Positions 34,631-46,613 are shown, numbered from the stretch's first letter. The stretch: DNA of 64,000 bases from Hetaerina americana (GCA_022747635.1 JAKTNV010000009.1:28311622-28375621), one strand, 5' to 3'. Made by a program: numbers and translations. The notes: generated from the sequence alone by a model not told the origin.

Positions 34631-35799
34631 CAAAATAGTGACGCTTGAATTTTATTCATCCCCGCGGCCTGATTTGATTATGATTCCCTTAATGTCCTTC
34701 ATATAGTTTAACTATAACAAAAAGGGATTCATTATGTCCCCACATTATTTGGGTCTAAACTGACTTTCTATGTCTAAACTTCAAACCTAATATATTTAAC
34801 GTGTAGATCCTCCATGTACGAATATTCTTCCCATCTCTCTGGAACCTTTGCTGGCTCAATTTATAATTTTTCTTTATGTATCATCGATGTAATGTACCGA
34901 TTTCCCCTTCTTACTTTCCGACAGTAATTTAACGTTTCTATTCAGGGCGCCAATTTCACACTTTCTTAGTAAATTGCATTGCGTCTTCCACCGCGCTTCT
35001 TCCGACTTGTTGGTTCCCTACCTCGGAGCCATCTTTGCGTATTTTGTGCGGCACGTAGCATATGAATAATCCAAGTGCTGCCGTTTATAGGTAGTTCTGA
35101 CAAGAATGAAGGCATCTCTCAAAATAGTTCAAAATAATCGTATTTCCCTCACAAAATCAGGTGACCAAGCCTTATAAAACGCTAAATTACGGGTATTAAA
35201 AATGTATAACTTTTTTTCATAAATTCAAATAATTCTCCTCTTTCTAGAGGCAGTTGACCTAATTCCTTTCTCCCAAGACTCTCATCATAGTTTATGGGCA
35301 CATGCGTTTAACTGTGCAAGATGAACATATTTATTTCTCTAGAATTAATGCCCTATTACAGTTTAATAAGTTCAAAAAGTACATCTATGTTAAAGATGTC
35401 TCTACCGTTTAGCATCAAAATTTCACCTGCAACCTTGGATTTTGTTGCCCCGGGAATCTTTTTCCGTTTCGCCAAGAGAGAGCACTCATATAGAGAAGAG
35501 AGGACAGTCGTAGTGAAGTACCTCCTGTCCACCGCTCGTGCGGAGCACGTCTTTCCTCCTGGCTGCCAAACAATGGAACAATTGTGAAACTATTAAAGAA
35601 CAGATTCTTCTAACGAAATTAAAACTCCACATTCATCCGAACGGGCCCTAGTATATTTTATGAAACAATATTCGAGAAAAAGAACCTAAAAAGCATCACT
35701 TTCCGGCTGATGTCCGCAAGCTCTAAAAATAACTGAGTGACTCTCGAGGAAATGTATGAAAACGTATTTTTACCCAATAATATCTCACATGATTTTCAG
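34631..35799. other. No recognised gene
   Basis: A plus-strand frame of 88 codons at 35321-35587 has no known domain. Nothing else noted. Confidence 0.4.
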
Positions 35800-35934
35800 G
35801 CTCTTATTTATGAAACTAAAACAGTGACGCTCTTCCCTCATGGTTATGGCGAATGTTTCAAACCCTTAAGGATAACTGGTCCACAGTTTGTTGACTATAA
35901 TTGTGAAAATAATCCAAATATTATTTCAAATTAG
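35800..35934 (+). other. Candidate last coding exon C
   Basis: Acceptor CTCACATGATTTTCAG (AG at 35798-35799) leads into 44 codons in phase 0: ALIYETKTVTLFPHGYGECF, then KPLRITGPQFVDYNCENNPN and a TAG at 35932-35934. The other two frames close at once. The frame stays open 21 codons upstream of the acceptor. I recognise no family, and it is followed by 3'-UTR-like AT-rich sequence. Confidence 0.2.
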
Positions 35935-36325
35935 AGGTTATTCACAACTTTGCTCCTAAACATCTAAAAGATTATGGTTGCTTTATTTACAATTTTGAAG
36001 TAATAAAGGAGAAGCTAGGATTTTTTTCCGATTAATTATTTAAATTGATGAAAACATTTTATGCTTTCTCCAATAAAGTAAGATGATTCTTAGCACTATT
36101 GATATTAAATAAAATCTGGAAATAAAATTATTAACATTAAGTTCATCGTAGTTGCTACACTTAGCTGTCTACAAATTCTATGCTTCAGAAAACAGCATTC
36201 ATTTGGTGCATTAATATTCTACTGCATGATATAAAAACATAATCTTTGAAATGCATGATAAACTAAACTCTGTTTAGCGCAATTACTGATGAACATCGTT
36301 ATATTCTAACAACCAATTTTAATAG
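35935..36325. other. No gene seen
   Basis: AT-rich, nothing recognised. Confidence 0.4.
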
Positions 36326-36900
36326 GGTGCACGAAGGTAGTCTGAAAAGTTCTCGGCCTCACCCATAGATAGCATTACTACTCGCACGATCATTTTGTCT
36401 CATGTTGGGTACACTGTGGGTAGACGCAGTGTGGAATTGCAAATCAGCAGTTTGCTGTAGGCAGTCTTTGGAATCAGTTACGCTACGTTTGTTGATAGAA
36501 ATTGAAAAAATCGATCTTCATGCAGTGATACAAATCTTCGTAAAAGGAAGTATTCTGCGAGGCAAAATTCATTCGGGTATCTCAAAAGTATAAGGGAGCG
36601 CTTCTCTTACCATGTCCACCGTGAAGAAATGAATAACCGACGTCACATTTGACCGTGAAAGCCTCCAAGGAAATCCACGTGAAGGATCTACAAAAAGTGT
36701 AACCACATTGAAAATTAACAAAAAAGGGCACTATTTGGTTTTTGGAGAACAACGCGCGAAGGTGAGCGAAATTTATAATACTGTCGGGATATGAAAATAA
36801 AGTTACGAAGTTTAACGAAAGATAGGTGTCGCAGGTACTCACTGTGAATCAAAAACCCATTCAGAGGAAAAATTCAAACAATGTATGGCGCGAATTACAA
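36326..36900 (+). pseudogene. Mariner-like remnant, third subfamily
   Basis: The 5' end GGTAGTCTGAAAAGTTCTCG resembles the terminal repeats of the 86 bp MITE at 46.76 kb. The translation then gives IEIEKIDLHAVIQIFV (typical N-terminus of a mariner subfamily: EIEKIDLRAVIK), and in another frame SVTTLKINKKGHYLVFGEQR, AKVSEIYNTVGI and LTVNQKPIQRKN, aligning with the second helix-turn-helix and the linker before the catalytic core. No catalytic aspartate block is found, so the copy is 3'-truncated or decayed beyond recognition. Confidence 0.65.
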
Positions 36901-37631
36901 AAAACAATACCTTTCTGCGTCGATTAATTTGTGCAAGTGGTGGCATTTGAAATTGAATGAGCTCTGGTACCCTTTATCCTAGCATGATTAGCAAAACGAT
37001 TGCCCTCAAACGTAGCTTTGTGTCACGCAAAACTATGCTAAATTTGGATCAAAATGTCATGAAGGAATAATGTGTTTGTCCTAGCAACATAAAAAAGGTA
37101 AGAAAAAAGCTTTAATCGACCGATGACTATTCTACACAGAATAAGTCTAATATTACTAGTGCTGATATAATTAATCCTTCGCCTGTTTCTAGTTAAAGAT
37201 GTCCCCTTAGCCTCGGTAAATCTTTTATCCTAGGTTCCTCACGTCTTTGAAAAAATTCCATTATTTAAACTGTTAATCCATTATTCCTAATGTCTTATAG
37301 AGTGAATTTAAAAAAGAAGAGGTAGAATGATTTGACTTGTCCTGAGACCCGGCAGTTAACTGGATTTATAATTAAGGAAAATATGGATCAAAATTACAGA
37401 GGAAAACCTAGGAATAACTATGAGTAGCATATAATGGAAAATATCGATGTAACAACCTATTAAGGAATTACGAGATTGGCAGGGAACGGGATAGTCTGCA
37501 GCAAATCGTTCTTTGGACTAATAGCCCATGGTGACAATAAGCGTAAATATACGTACTGCAGAACAGTCCTAAATTCAAAATCCTTTTAGTGCCACATATA
37601 TCAAGGATGTTCTTCGAGCCATTTACGATGT
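36901..37631. other. No gene seen
   Basis: May hold unrecognisable remains of the mariner above; nothing else. Confidence 0.35.
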
Positions 37632-37644
37632 CTATATATCTAAG

Positions 37645-37952
37645 GGGGATCGAGATGGTGCGGGGGCTAACGTGCTGGCTTCCAACCCAGAGAGCACGGG
37701 TTCAAATCCCGGCGGTGTTGAATATTTTTCAGAGGTATCCCGATCCCTTCTTGAGGTGCTTCGTGGAGGGCACTTGGAGTGAGTACGCCGTCCGTCGGAT
37801 GGGACGTTAAACTGCTTGACCCCTTGGCGCCTTTCGTAAAGAGTAGGCTAATGCCGACGCCGGGTTTCTCTCCACCCTTCATCCTTTCCTGTCCATCCCC
37901 TATGGCGCAAATGACCTCAGTTGTCGGTCGCCTCCCCTAAAAACTACTACTA
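37645..37952 (+). repeat. tRNA-derived SINE, family 2, full-length copy with target duplication
   Basis: Starts GGGGATCGAGATGGTGCGGG; an A-box region GCTAACGTGCTGGC and a B box in GGGTTCAAATCCCGGCGG form the tRNA-like head. The body includes TGCTTCGTGGAGGGCACTTG and CGTCCGTCGGATGGGACGTT, and the tail is (CTA)n. CTATATATCTAAG is duplicated on both sides (37632-37644 and 37953-37965), a 13 bp target duplication. This is the reference copy for those at 30.8, 46.2 and 50.9 kb. Confidence 0.9.
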
Positions 37953-37965
37953 CTATATATCTAAG

Positions 37966-39422
37966 TCTACGTGAAAACAGAAGTTATCCCTTGGCTGCTG
38001 GAATGTATGCCATAAGATATAGTTATATTAATTATACTGCCGTATTTATTTTCGGGACATGACATGGAATAAGTGAACCAACCCTCCAAACTTCCAAATA
38101 AACCTCTGAACAAACCCAATAAAGTCGTAAACCTGCTTACTTGTTGCGCAACTCCACGCTAACCACCCTAATTTTTCCAATCAGTTCCCCTCTTCTAAAA
38201 GCGATCGTAGTCTCTTCATTCCTTCCACATTTCGTTCTCCGTTCTGCCGCCAGTTCTACCCCACGAGCTTCAAACATATATCCACGATAGGTAACCTGGT
38301 ATTCAGATTACTTGGAGAGGGGGTAACCCCTGTAAAAATAATATAACAACAGAAAAAATCATCGAATCGGAAGGATTGAATTATCCTGGAAACAATGATT
38401 CAAATAAATACGTTATAATAATTTAATAAATAAATATTTATCGTAATAAACGAAAACTGAGTAATATTTACATTAAAGTAAAGAAATACATGAACGATGT
38501 TTAATAATTGAGAATAAATGATATTTTTGGAGGATAACTGGGGTTTGGAGGATAACTCCTTTTAAAAATAAATTCAATGCTTGCAACTTAACTCATCGGC
38601 TTGGGAATGTGAAGGATATGGAAATTGACCTGCTCATTACAGGGTTCCGTGTTCAAATTCGGATAATGCCGATGATTTTTTTCCAATTTTATAACGACCT
38701 GGCCATCGTAGTTTTTGTGGAGGATGCTGCAGCTCAGAAAAGATAAAACTTACACCTCTCTCACTATTTTCTTTCAATGGGAACTGTTCGAGGGTCTTAG
38801 AACCAGGTGATATCCACCCAGACTAACCTTCTAAAAACTAAATGGCGAATCTATCAACTACAGACATACTATGGTGGGAGTTCCAAATTATTATGATAAT
38901 AGTTCATTCAATGAAAAAATATATTACACTTAACCCCTGTTCTATATCAAGAAATTTGAGTAACTAGTACTCAATCATTTCTCTCTCTCTGCCCGATTTT
39001 TCCTAAGAATAATTAGACCTAATCATTTTTCAAATATTGAATTAATGACCATTAAGCATTTCCTGAGTCAAAAATCGATAAATAAGTTATTTTTATCACT
39101 ACTTAATAATAATAGTTAGCTGCAAATATGTTATCATTATTCAAAACGTTATTGAGGATGAAAGTAAGGTGAATGAACCCAGTACTTACAGTTTCACGTA
39201 ACAAAAGACTGCATACCTTGGCAATTTGTCACACCATCTGAACGTAATAATTGCAAAATTACATCTAAATGATTGTATTTCTCTCCGGCATAAGCCAGGT
39301 TAAACACGGGGCGGAAATGATAAGTATATCAATGCGTTTTAAGTACTTATGTATCTCATTGTTTTTAACGTAATAAGGAAATATTGCAACAAAACGAAGG
39401 CACTTATTCTTGCCATATACTA
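37966..39422. other. No gene; one tRNA-like sequence
   Basis: At 38590-38665 TAACTCATCGGCTTGG and GTGTTCAAATTCGG are in tRNA-like order with a poor B box. The remainder is AT-rich; the short duplication GGAGGATAACT occurs twice near 38530-38560. Confidence 0.4.
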
Positions 39423-40737
39423 CCTTGATCAAAAATTTCCCGGAATTTATTCAGAAAATTAAAAATACAAGTTTATTCATCTAAATCTATATTGTCCCCT
39501 TCAAAGTAATCCCCATCGACTGCAACACACTTATGCCAGCGCTTGATCCAATCCTCGAAACATTTTTTATATTCGGTTTTCGGTATGTCCATCAGTGCTT
39601 CCTGCGATTTTTCCATTACTTCCTCTCGGCTGCTAAAACGCGTTCCCCGTAATGGTTTTTTAACTCGATTGAACAGAAAGAAGTCACAGGGAGCCAAATC
39701 AGGTGAATTCGGTGGCTGTTGGATGGTATTTGTTGCATTTTTCGTCAAAAAATTACGAATAATGATAGCACTGTGCGACGGTGCGTTATCATGGTGCAAA
39801 ATCCACGAGTTTTCTGCCCACATTTCTGGTCTCTTTCGGCGAATTGCTTCACGCAAACGTCTCATAACGCCCAAATAATACTCTTTGTTTACTGTCTGGC
39901 CTTCTGGCAAAAATTCATGATGCACTACACCGTTGTAATCCATGAAAACCGTCAGCATTGCCTTCTTTTTTGACTGAAAACGACGTGGTTTTTTTGGTCT
40001 CGGCTTATTTGGTGAACGCCATTCACTTGCCTGATGTCTGGATTGCGTGTCGTACTCATAAACCCACGTCTCGTCTCCAGTAATGATCCTTTTGATGAAT
40101 GTGGGATCGGATTCAGCCTCGCAAATCATGTCTTTTGCGACGTCAACACGGTCTCTTTTTTGCATGAAATTGAGGTCTTTTGGCATGCTACACGACGGAA
40201 ACCCAAATCATTAACCACAATGTCTTGGGCGGATCCATAGGCAATGTTCAAGTCCTCCGCTATTTCTCTGATGGTTAATTTGCGGTTATTGACCAACATT
40301 TCTTTTACTTTATCAATTTTTTCACCGACTTTCGATGTCGATGGTCTGCCACTGCGTTCATCATCTTCGATTGACTCACGACCACTTCTGAACCGCTCGT
40401 GCCACTGGTAAACGACCGTTTTTTTAGAGAATCGTTGCCGAAACACTTTTCCAACATTTCCAACGTCCGTGCGCCACTAAATCCGTTTTTTACGCAAAAT
40501 TTAATACAAGTTCGTTGTTGCAAATTTAAATCCATTTCTGAAATTGTAAAAAATCGCCAACACACACAGAGATAGATGTACTCTTGGCTACGTAACTTTT
40601 GCAAATGTCAAGTTATGACACTAAGATTTAAAGGGAATATCAACAACAGATGTACCAATTTAACAAAAAAAACAGAACTCAAATCGGAACGATGGGAGCG
40701 CCACACGGTGGTTATTCCGGGAACTTTTTGATCAAGG
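39423..40737 (-). mobile_element. Mariner element, almost complete
   Basis: A 1,315 bp element, the normal mariner length, flanked by TA. Ends are CCTTGATCAAAAATTTCCCG and, in reverse complement, CCTTGATCAAAAAGTTCCCG, continuing GAAT on both sides: about 24 bp with one mismatch. It contains one transposase gene on the minus strand broken only by two small frame changes, so it is a recent insertion. Confidence 0.9.
39473..40535 (-). pseudogene. Mariner transposase, near-intact, two frameshifts
   Basis: Start ATG at 40535 (MDLNLQQRTCIKFCVKNGFS). A first frame change near 40425, in a T homopolymer, leads into VVYQWHERFRSGRESIEDDE and RKLTIREIAEDLNIAYGSAQ (the second helix-turn-helix). A second change near 40190, where some residues before VPKDLNF are lost, leads into a clean 237-codon frame (39473-40186). 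That frame holds the whole catalytic domain: TGDETWVYEY (first Asp), HHDNAPSH (second Asp) and SPDLAPCDFFLF (third Asp), the last two exactly 34 residues apart, i.e. D,D34D of mariners. The C-terminus ends KCVAVDGDYFEGDNIDLDE. All catalytic residues are kept. It cuts and pastes DNA at TA sites as a dimer; here expression of a full protein would need the two shifts to be absent. Confidence 0.9.
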
Positions 40738-43119
40738 TAGTAAAGCTAAGGCAAGAACTTGTTCGTGTATCACACCGCTGTATGTTCATTAGCTGGTTTG
40801 CCAAGTTCAAATGAGTCCTAGGGGTGCAGTCATTTAAAACGGAACGCACATCTACAAATTCACCTGCGCGATACCAATGCTGCATATCACCCTCATCATC
40901 CCGTACTCCATTCAGTATATCCTCATCAAAGGATTGCCTCTCTCCTTTTGGAAATGCAAATTAGCTCAGTAGTATCCTCCCGATGATAACTACGCCCGAG
41001 TTAAACAGGAATGCCACAGAGACTGCGAAATACATGCCTCCAATGATTCCCTAAGGGTTAAGCGACTGCGCTTGTCATGCGGTACAAAAGCGCATGGGTG
41101 TCTTGTATTGGTTGCAAAACGTCGCTAACTGGGCCTCAGTCTGTAAAAACAATCCGATCGAAACTATACGGGATCCAATCTGGCTTACGGGTCGTCGAGT
41201 GCGATAGACAGAAAAATCATTCAACCTCCAGCATCAACTTCACTATCCCTCGTTACCGTCTATTTCCAACGACCAATCAAATATTTTTGTTCCACATTTG
41301 GGTTTATTTTTTTACTTTTAATCCTGCGACGTCCAAAGTTTACGATTCAATATTCCGGGTAGATTTCCGCCATGCGTTCCATTGTGAGAGCCACCATTCT
41401 TTTATCCCACGGGCACGATCACCGCATGAAGGGAAATTCTCCTCTCCACCTTAGGTTGTTTGGTGTGGTCGCGGGTGAAACCAGAAAGAAAAATTCAAGG
41501 GAAGGCAGGAGTTAACGTTTTCTAAAAATAGACTCAAACATTAAAAATGTCAACGCCAGAAGAATGTCAGAATAGGAAAAAGAGGAAAAAGTGATCGCCC
41601 TAATTCATTTGCAGAATCGAGAAAAGAGGAGGGAATAAATATTGGAAAAATAGTGATGGCACTAATCACATGTCAGTATTGCGCCAAACTCCTTTGATAT
41701 TTGTAAAGGAATAATATAACTGTGACACCACCGATATATGGGAAAGTGTTACGGAATAGGCAGTCAAAATATAATAGACTCTCGTACGTATCTTTCTTCG
41801 CGTATTTTTAAATTCAAATGTTCACACATAGATATTCTTCCATGTTCTGAGATATCAAAATATAACTACGCAGTCGAGCTCGAAACATAAAGGCCTCTAA
41901 ATTTATTTGATCTAACTGAGACAAAACGAGAATGCGCTAATTATTCGGCTGACAGAGCAGTAATGTTTAATTAATTTATTAACGATTGAAGAGTTATTAA
42001 GGCATGACAATTTATTAACAGAGGCAATGGTGACAGTTTTTTGTCTCAACGCTTTACAAAGGACTTCACTGCAGGGAACCATGCCTGGGCTCCCCGAGCT
42101 TATAGCAGCTAGTCTAACAATGCCAGGTCTAATTAGGTCATGCCTGTATTTAACTACTAGCGTGTGCCATTATACTGCCTTATTATTTTGGGATTTACAT
42201 TTGGGAGGGTCCTCCAGTGCAGGAGTATTTTACTTTCGTATCCCTTCCATGAAATGTTTAATTATCGAGTGCCTATGGCAAAGCTTTGGGGTGGAAGATT
42301 TACCCCCATGACGCTCACATCACAGCCAGTAATCCCATCCCCGGGGCAACGACGAAACCCATTTTCACGCACCCAATTGACTCACAATCACCTCTCGAAA
42401 ATCAGGAAAGATCGTTCCCCACTTTGACTTACGACTCAAGCAATTCTGATGCGAGAGATAAAGAAATGCGTGTGCGTATAATTCCTCCTGAAAGAAAGGC
42501 AATCACAAAATTAAATAAAGTGCTGTCTGGACTTGCATTAACTTATTCAGTTGAAATTGCAATCTTAAGGAATAATGTTGCGCGTGAAAGAGGTGATGCA
42601 TTTTCTCCATTATTAAAGAAAAATGTATTTGCAGTGATAATTAGATTTCTTAGTTAAATAAATATGCATGTGACATTAATGTAATACTGACACCTTCTGC
42701 AGAGAATCAGAAGAAATGTAAAGGATGGAAATAATACCCAGGACAAGTAAAGGTCACCTGAAATAGTGGACGATTTTCTGATCTGCGGCCTACCTGTTAT
42801 ATTTCCCTTCCTTAATCCAATCAAAAAAATTATTTTAACAATTTAACACTTCGCAGTTTTGAAACATAAGTACAATATAAGTGATATATAACCTTAAGTC
42901 AATGGCTTTCAGTTTATTACCACGTTAGGATTGCTGTCAAAATAACGGTACGAAATATGAGGCCTTGAAAACACCCCCGTTTTCTGTAGTTAGGCACTCT
43001 TTCATTGCTTCGTAATTCAATCGCAATCGGTATTTTCCATCTATCTCATGGATCCCTTGAAGTTGAGGGATAAAATAGCGAGGGAAGAGAATAGGAATAT
43101 TCTTTATGTGGAGTGCATT
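40738..43119. other. No recognised gene
   Basis: Frames at 41077-41454, 42027-42311 and 42286-42657 (123 codons) overlap and show no domains. The last has a modestly protein-like end (VRIIPPERKAITKLNKVLSG), but I cannot assign it. No repeat is recognised. Confidence 0.35.
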
Positions 43120-43500
43120 TAATTTGCAGTGTTGAGACATGGGCATTAAGGAAAACGTAGGAAAAGAGGATTGAAGCATTTGACATAATGCTGAGGAGAC
43201 GGATGTTGAAAATCAGTGGGCAATAAAAGGAAAGACATGAGGAAGTTTTAGAAAATGTCAAGTCAGAAATGGCACAACTCAAGTGAAAACAAGGAAGAGA
43301 AAAGTTTCCTGAAAAGAATCTTGGATGAGACTGTTTGCAATAGATCGCTATTAAAGACATTGGAAAGGTAGAAGAAGAATTTAGATGATGGATTACCATA
43401 GAAGGGTACATCGGTGAAATGAAGAGAATGGCAGAGGAAAGGCTCCAGTGCAGAGGAAAGTGGAAGATGTTTGCTGAGCCTACTTATGAAGTGGATGATC
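43120..43500 (+). pseudogene. LINE C-terminal coding fragment (RTE/L2-like)
   Basis: In one main frame with stops: ETWALRKT*EKRIEAFDIML, RRRMLKISGQ, HEEVLENVKSEMAQLK, then after more decay GYIGEMKRMAEERLQCRGKW. These follow the order of the ETWTLRK..EKR.EAFE.W..RRML.I.W and the terminal K..AEDR..WR motifs of the LINE proteins whose 3' ends occur at 19.8 and 60.8 kb. It is the best view of the C-terminal coding part in this window. Confidence 0.7.
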
Positions 43501-44052
43501 TATTATGATGAACCCATAAAATAATCCTGGAAAAATATTTTCCTAGTGTCCGTCTCATTTTGAACCGTAAGATTTTCAGCCATATTGGCTCTGAAGATAT
43601 ACTCAAAATAAGGGCAGTAAAAAAATTCTCCTATCCGTATTCTTAAGGTTTCTTTTATGCACTATATTAATTTTATGAATATAAACCCAAACAGATCCCC
43701 TGCTTTTAGTATATTAATATGACACGCTCTATTTGTGAGGACCATGAGTTTCATGAACATGGTTAAATAGCACTTCCCCCTTCTTACTTTCCTTTTAAGC
43801 ACGATCTCTCCTGGCGTAGCGGAGATCTATTGTGGTTCATCAACCAGATTCATTTTCATTCCCTCCTTTTTCGTATACTAAGAGACTATTTTATTTTATG
43901 TAATTTAAAATTGTTATGCACTAGATTTTCTGCCAGCATGTACATATATAAATTTGCACGTATTTTTGAAGTTTTTAGGGAATATTTTTTCCATTTTCCC
44001 TTTTTCTCCTTTATCTTTCCCTTCTTCTCTTTTATCCCTTACCCATCCCACC
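43501..44052. other. No gene seen
   Basis: T/C-rich in the last 200 bp, otherwise nothing recognised. Confidence 0.4.
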
Positions 44053-44120
44053 TGATGATTGCACCCTCTACCAAACACCTTTTTGGTGGACCGTGGGGTA
44101 CTCATGTAAATGTAGTTGTA
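44053..44120 (+). repeat. Hairpin repeat, type II
   Basis: CCAAACACCTTTTTGGTGGA followed by CCGTGGGGTACTCATGTAAA; the CACC/GGTG strands can pair around TTTTT. It matches the minus strand of 14712-14766 and 57204-57255. Confidence 0.55.
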
Positions 44121-44859
44121 TTTATTAGGCTGTTCTGAAGTTCATTTTCAACTCCTAACTTTGAGTGAGATATTTCATCAGTAAAAGTGATTCAAAGAAC
44201 ATAATAGTAAATTTTAACTTATCCGCGGCATTCATCCATAAGAAGTGAATAGTATTGTAGTAAATATTTCAAGAAGTACATCAGCGCATTATGAAAATAA
44301 ATCATTATGATAATTGTACTTTGTGACCAGATAAAAAATTTAGTGAAAAAGTTCCATAATTTGAACTCTACTTTAAATTTTCTTTCATTTCACACCATTT
44401 TCGCTCTGTATTGAGAATATCGTAATTACATTTTTTAATTGAAATACGCTGAAACAAATTTCCGAAAAAAATGTATTTCACAAATAAAATATTTCCTAAA
44501 AGCCGTTGTTCTGACTTTAACCCTGTCATTGTTAAAGTTTACCTGTCAGATAGTCACAGAGAGTGTACAAATTGCTCTCCGTGTGAACCTAATAAATGGT
44601 CAAATCGTCAGGTTATTTAGTTTTTACCCTAAGATTATCAATATTTATATTCTTGTTTTGGTTCATTTTAGACGACACGGTCATTTTAGCAGAAGTACTA
44701 AGTCTCGCCACTTTTTTTGTGTCCTCAAGACTTAAGACCTAGGGCACGATGACGTTTAGAAACATTCATATGCATTCGAGCTCGTATTAGCATGTCCCAA
44801 TATATTTCATGACCAAATTGGCAAGCTCTCCGTCAGTGAGTAGTCTCAGCAGACCTCGG
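44121..44859. other. No recognised gene
   Basis: A 98-codon frame at 44439-44735 is AT-driven and has no domain. Confidence 0.4.
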
Positions 44860-45310
44860 GTGGAACCATTGTTTGTTACGCAGTCACGCCGCCGCGTTCC
44901 CGAGGCTGAGTGATACTTCTCAAAGCAGATGCACGCCCGCAGGAAAGGAGGCGGACCTACCGCCAACCCCCTCGACCACGGAACATCACTCTGCCGTCGA
45001 CTGCGGACGGCAGTGGAAGCTCGTATAACAACGTAATCCCTCCGAAGGCAACGCTTCGGGAGTTTTCGTGGGTAGAGGGGAGGAAGACCCTGGGGGGGGG
45101 TAGGAATGGGAGGTAGGGGAAGGGCTATTAATGGGCGGCGTCCTAACCCTTCGTACTTGGGACCCCATTTCCTTAGCTCCATCTCCCCTCCAGGGCTCTT
45201 TAAAACCTTCTCCCCACTCCTCGTCTCCTTCCCTAACCCCCTCCGCTTTCCTTAAAGAGCGCTTAATGACTCCTGGCCGTTGACGCGTTCCCCGAGCAAA
45301 ATGATGCCAA
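44860..45310. promoter_or_regulatory. GC- and CpG-rich island, possible promoter
   Basis: CpG-dense core at 44880-45060 (for example CGCCGCCGCGTTCCCGAGG at about 44887). A run of G tracts at 45091-45123 (GGGGGGGGG, GGG, GGGG, GGG) could form a quadruplex. The 279-codon minus-strand frame 44986-45825 crosses the island and AT-rich sequence without domains; I regard it as non-coding unless a homologue is found. Confidence 0.35.
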
Positions 45311-46029
45311 CTATTCACAATCCCGCCCTCTCGCTCCCATTCACACAAATACAAACGCCCTCGAAGGACCCGTGCGAAACTTCGCGGACTGCCGAAATAA
45401 AGGAGGGAACTAATGACCTTGGCCCAGGTTAGAGGGGTGAAGAAAAGACTGGCGGAAACATTAATGTGGAGTTTAGCGTTGAATGGCTCGGAAACTTGTG
45501 CCTTTTGAGGGAATACGATGAGCAGAGGCTGGAAGATTCTGACATGGGGGCATGGAAAATACAGGCTAAATTGGGAAGAAGGGTAGCAAACAAAACAAGA
45601 GGAGCAATCTACTTGATAACTTGTCAGATAGGTGTTGGGGCTATATTTAGATAGCGAGAAGTCAGAGGAATTTCGTTGATGTGCAAACTTTTTACTCGTC
45701 TGAGATATGTAAATGTCGCTGAAATCATGCATTGAAATTTTTATCTTCTTAATGCTAGAGATTGAAGTCACCGTCTTTAGTTTTACAGATTTTTTTCCAA
45801 ACACATTCTTGTCAATAATATACATATATATTTATTTATAACAAAATAATTATATATTTATATTATAATTAAATTGTAATACTATCTATAATATAAATAA
45901 ATATATACCTATGTATTTATGTAATGATAAATAGGTATATATAGATATATATATGCATACAAACACACATATATACACACATATATATATATGCATATTA
46001 TCTTGCATGTATAAAAAGAGCGCTCTTTA
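45311..46029. other. No recognised gene
   Basis: The part after 45790 is AT-rich with short TATA and CACA runs leading into the repeat nest. Confidence 0.4.
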
Positions 46030-46150
46030 GCAGTGACAAAATATATAAAAACTTTGATTGAAACATTTTAACGAAGAAACACAGAGAAAGGACTTTCGCA
46101 TATTTAGTTTTGACGTTTCAACGGCACGACCGTCATCATCAAAATCATCA
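46030..46150 (-). repeat. PLE terminal arm with degenerate hammerhead motif
   Basis: On the minus strand (46150 leftward): TTTTGATGATG, stem II ACGG-TCGTG-CCGT, then TGAAACGTC|AAAACTAAATATG and an AT-rich tail ending TTTTTATATATTTTG. The box reads TTGATGA rather than CTGATGA, so the invariant C3 is lost. GAAACGTC with a two-base-pair stem III is a hallmark of many PLE hammerheads. A partner arm lies at 46612-46690 in the opposite direction. Confidence 0.65.
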
Positions 46151-46186
46151 TATCTTTGTTATATTAATCAATTTTTTATATATAGA

Positions 46187-46193
<7 letters not shown>

Positions 46194-46225
<32 letters not shown>
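46194..46225. repeat. (TA)n microsatellite
   Basis: A short TG run, then about 30 bp of TA. Confidence 0.9.
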
Positions 46226-46229
<4 letters not shown>

Positions 46230-46537
46230 GTAGTAGTAGTTTTGAGGGGAGGCGACCGACAGCTAAGGTCATTTGCGCCATAGGGGATGGATAGGAAAGG
46301 ATGAAGGGTGGAGAGAAACCCGGCGTCGGCATTAGCCTACTCTTTACGAAAGGCGCCAAGGGGTCCGCAGTTTAACGTCCCATCCGACGGACGGCGTACT
46401 CACTCAAAGTGCCCTCCACAAAGCACCTCAAGTAGGGATCGAGATACCTCTGAAAAATATTCAACACCGCCGGGATTTGAACCCGCGCCCTCATGGTGGG
46501 AAGCCAGTACGTTAGCCCCCGCACCATCTCGATCCCC
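46226..46537 (-). repeat. tRNA-derived SINE, family 2, full-length copy
   Basis: Full reverse-complement match in layout to 37645-37952: (TAG)n tail at 46226-46240, body with AACGTCCCATCCGACGGACG, and head ending CACCATCTCGATCCCC at 46537. It is inserted inside a (TA)n tract, so its target duplication cannot be told from the microsatellite. Confidence 0.9.

Positions 46538-46611
<74 letters not shown>
46538..46611. repeat. (TA)n microsatellite
   Basis: About 72 bp of uninterrupted TA. Confidence 0.95.

Positions 46612-46613
<2 letters not shown>

Noticed and set aside
42027..42657. Possible gene in overlapping 94-, 87- and 123-codon frames
   Set aside because: Three different frames overlap, none has a domain or splice support.
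44986..45825. 279-codon minus-strand frame, the longest in the window
   Set aside because: Composition changes abruptly between the AT-rich and GC-rich parts, no domain is visible, and part of it is open because of the GC-rich island.
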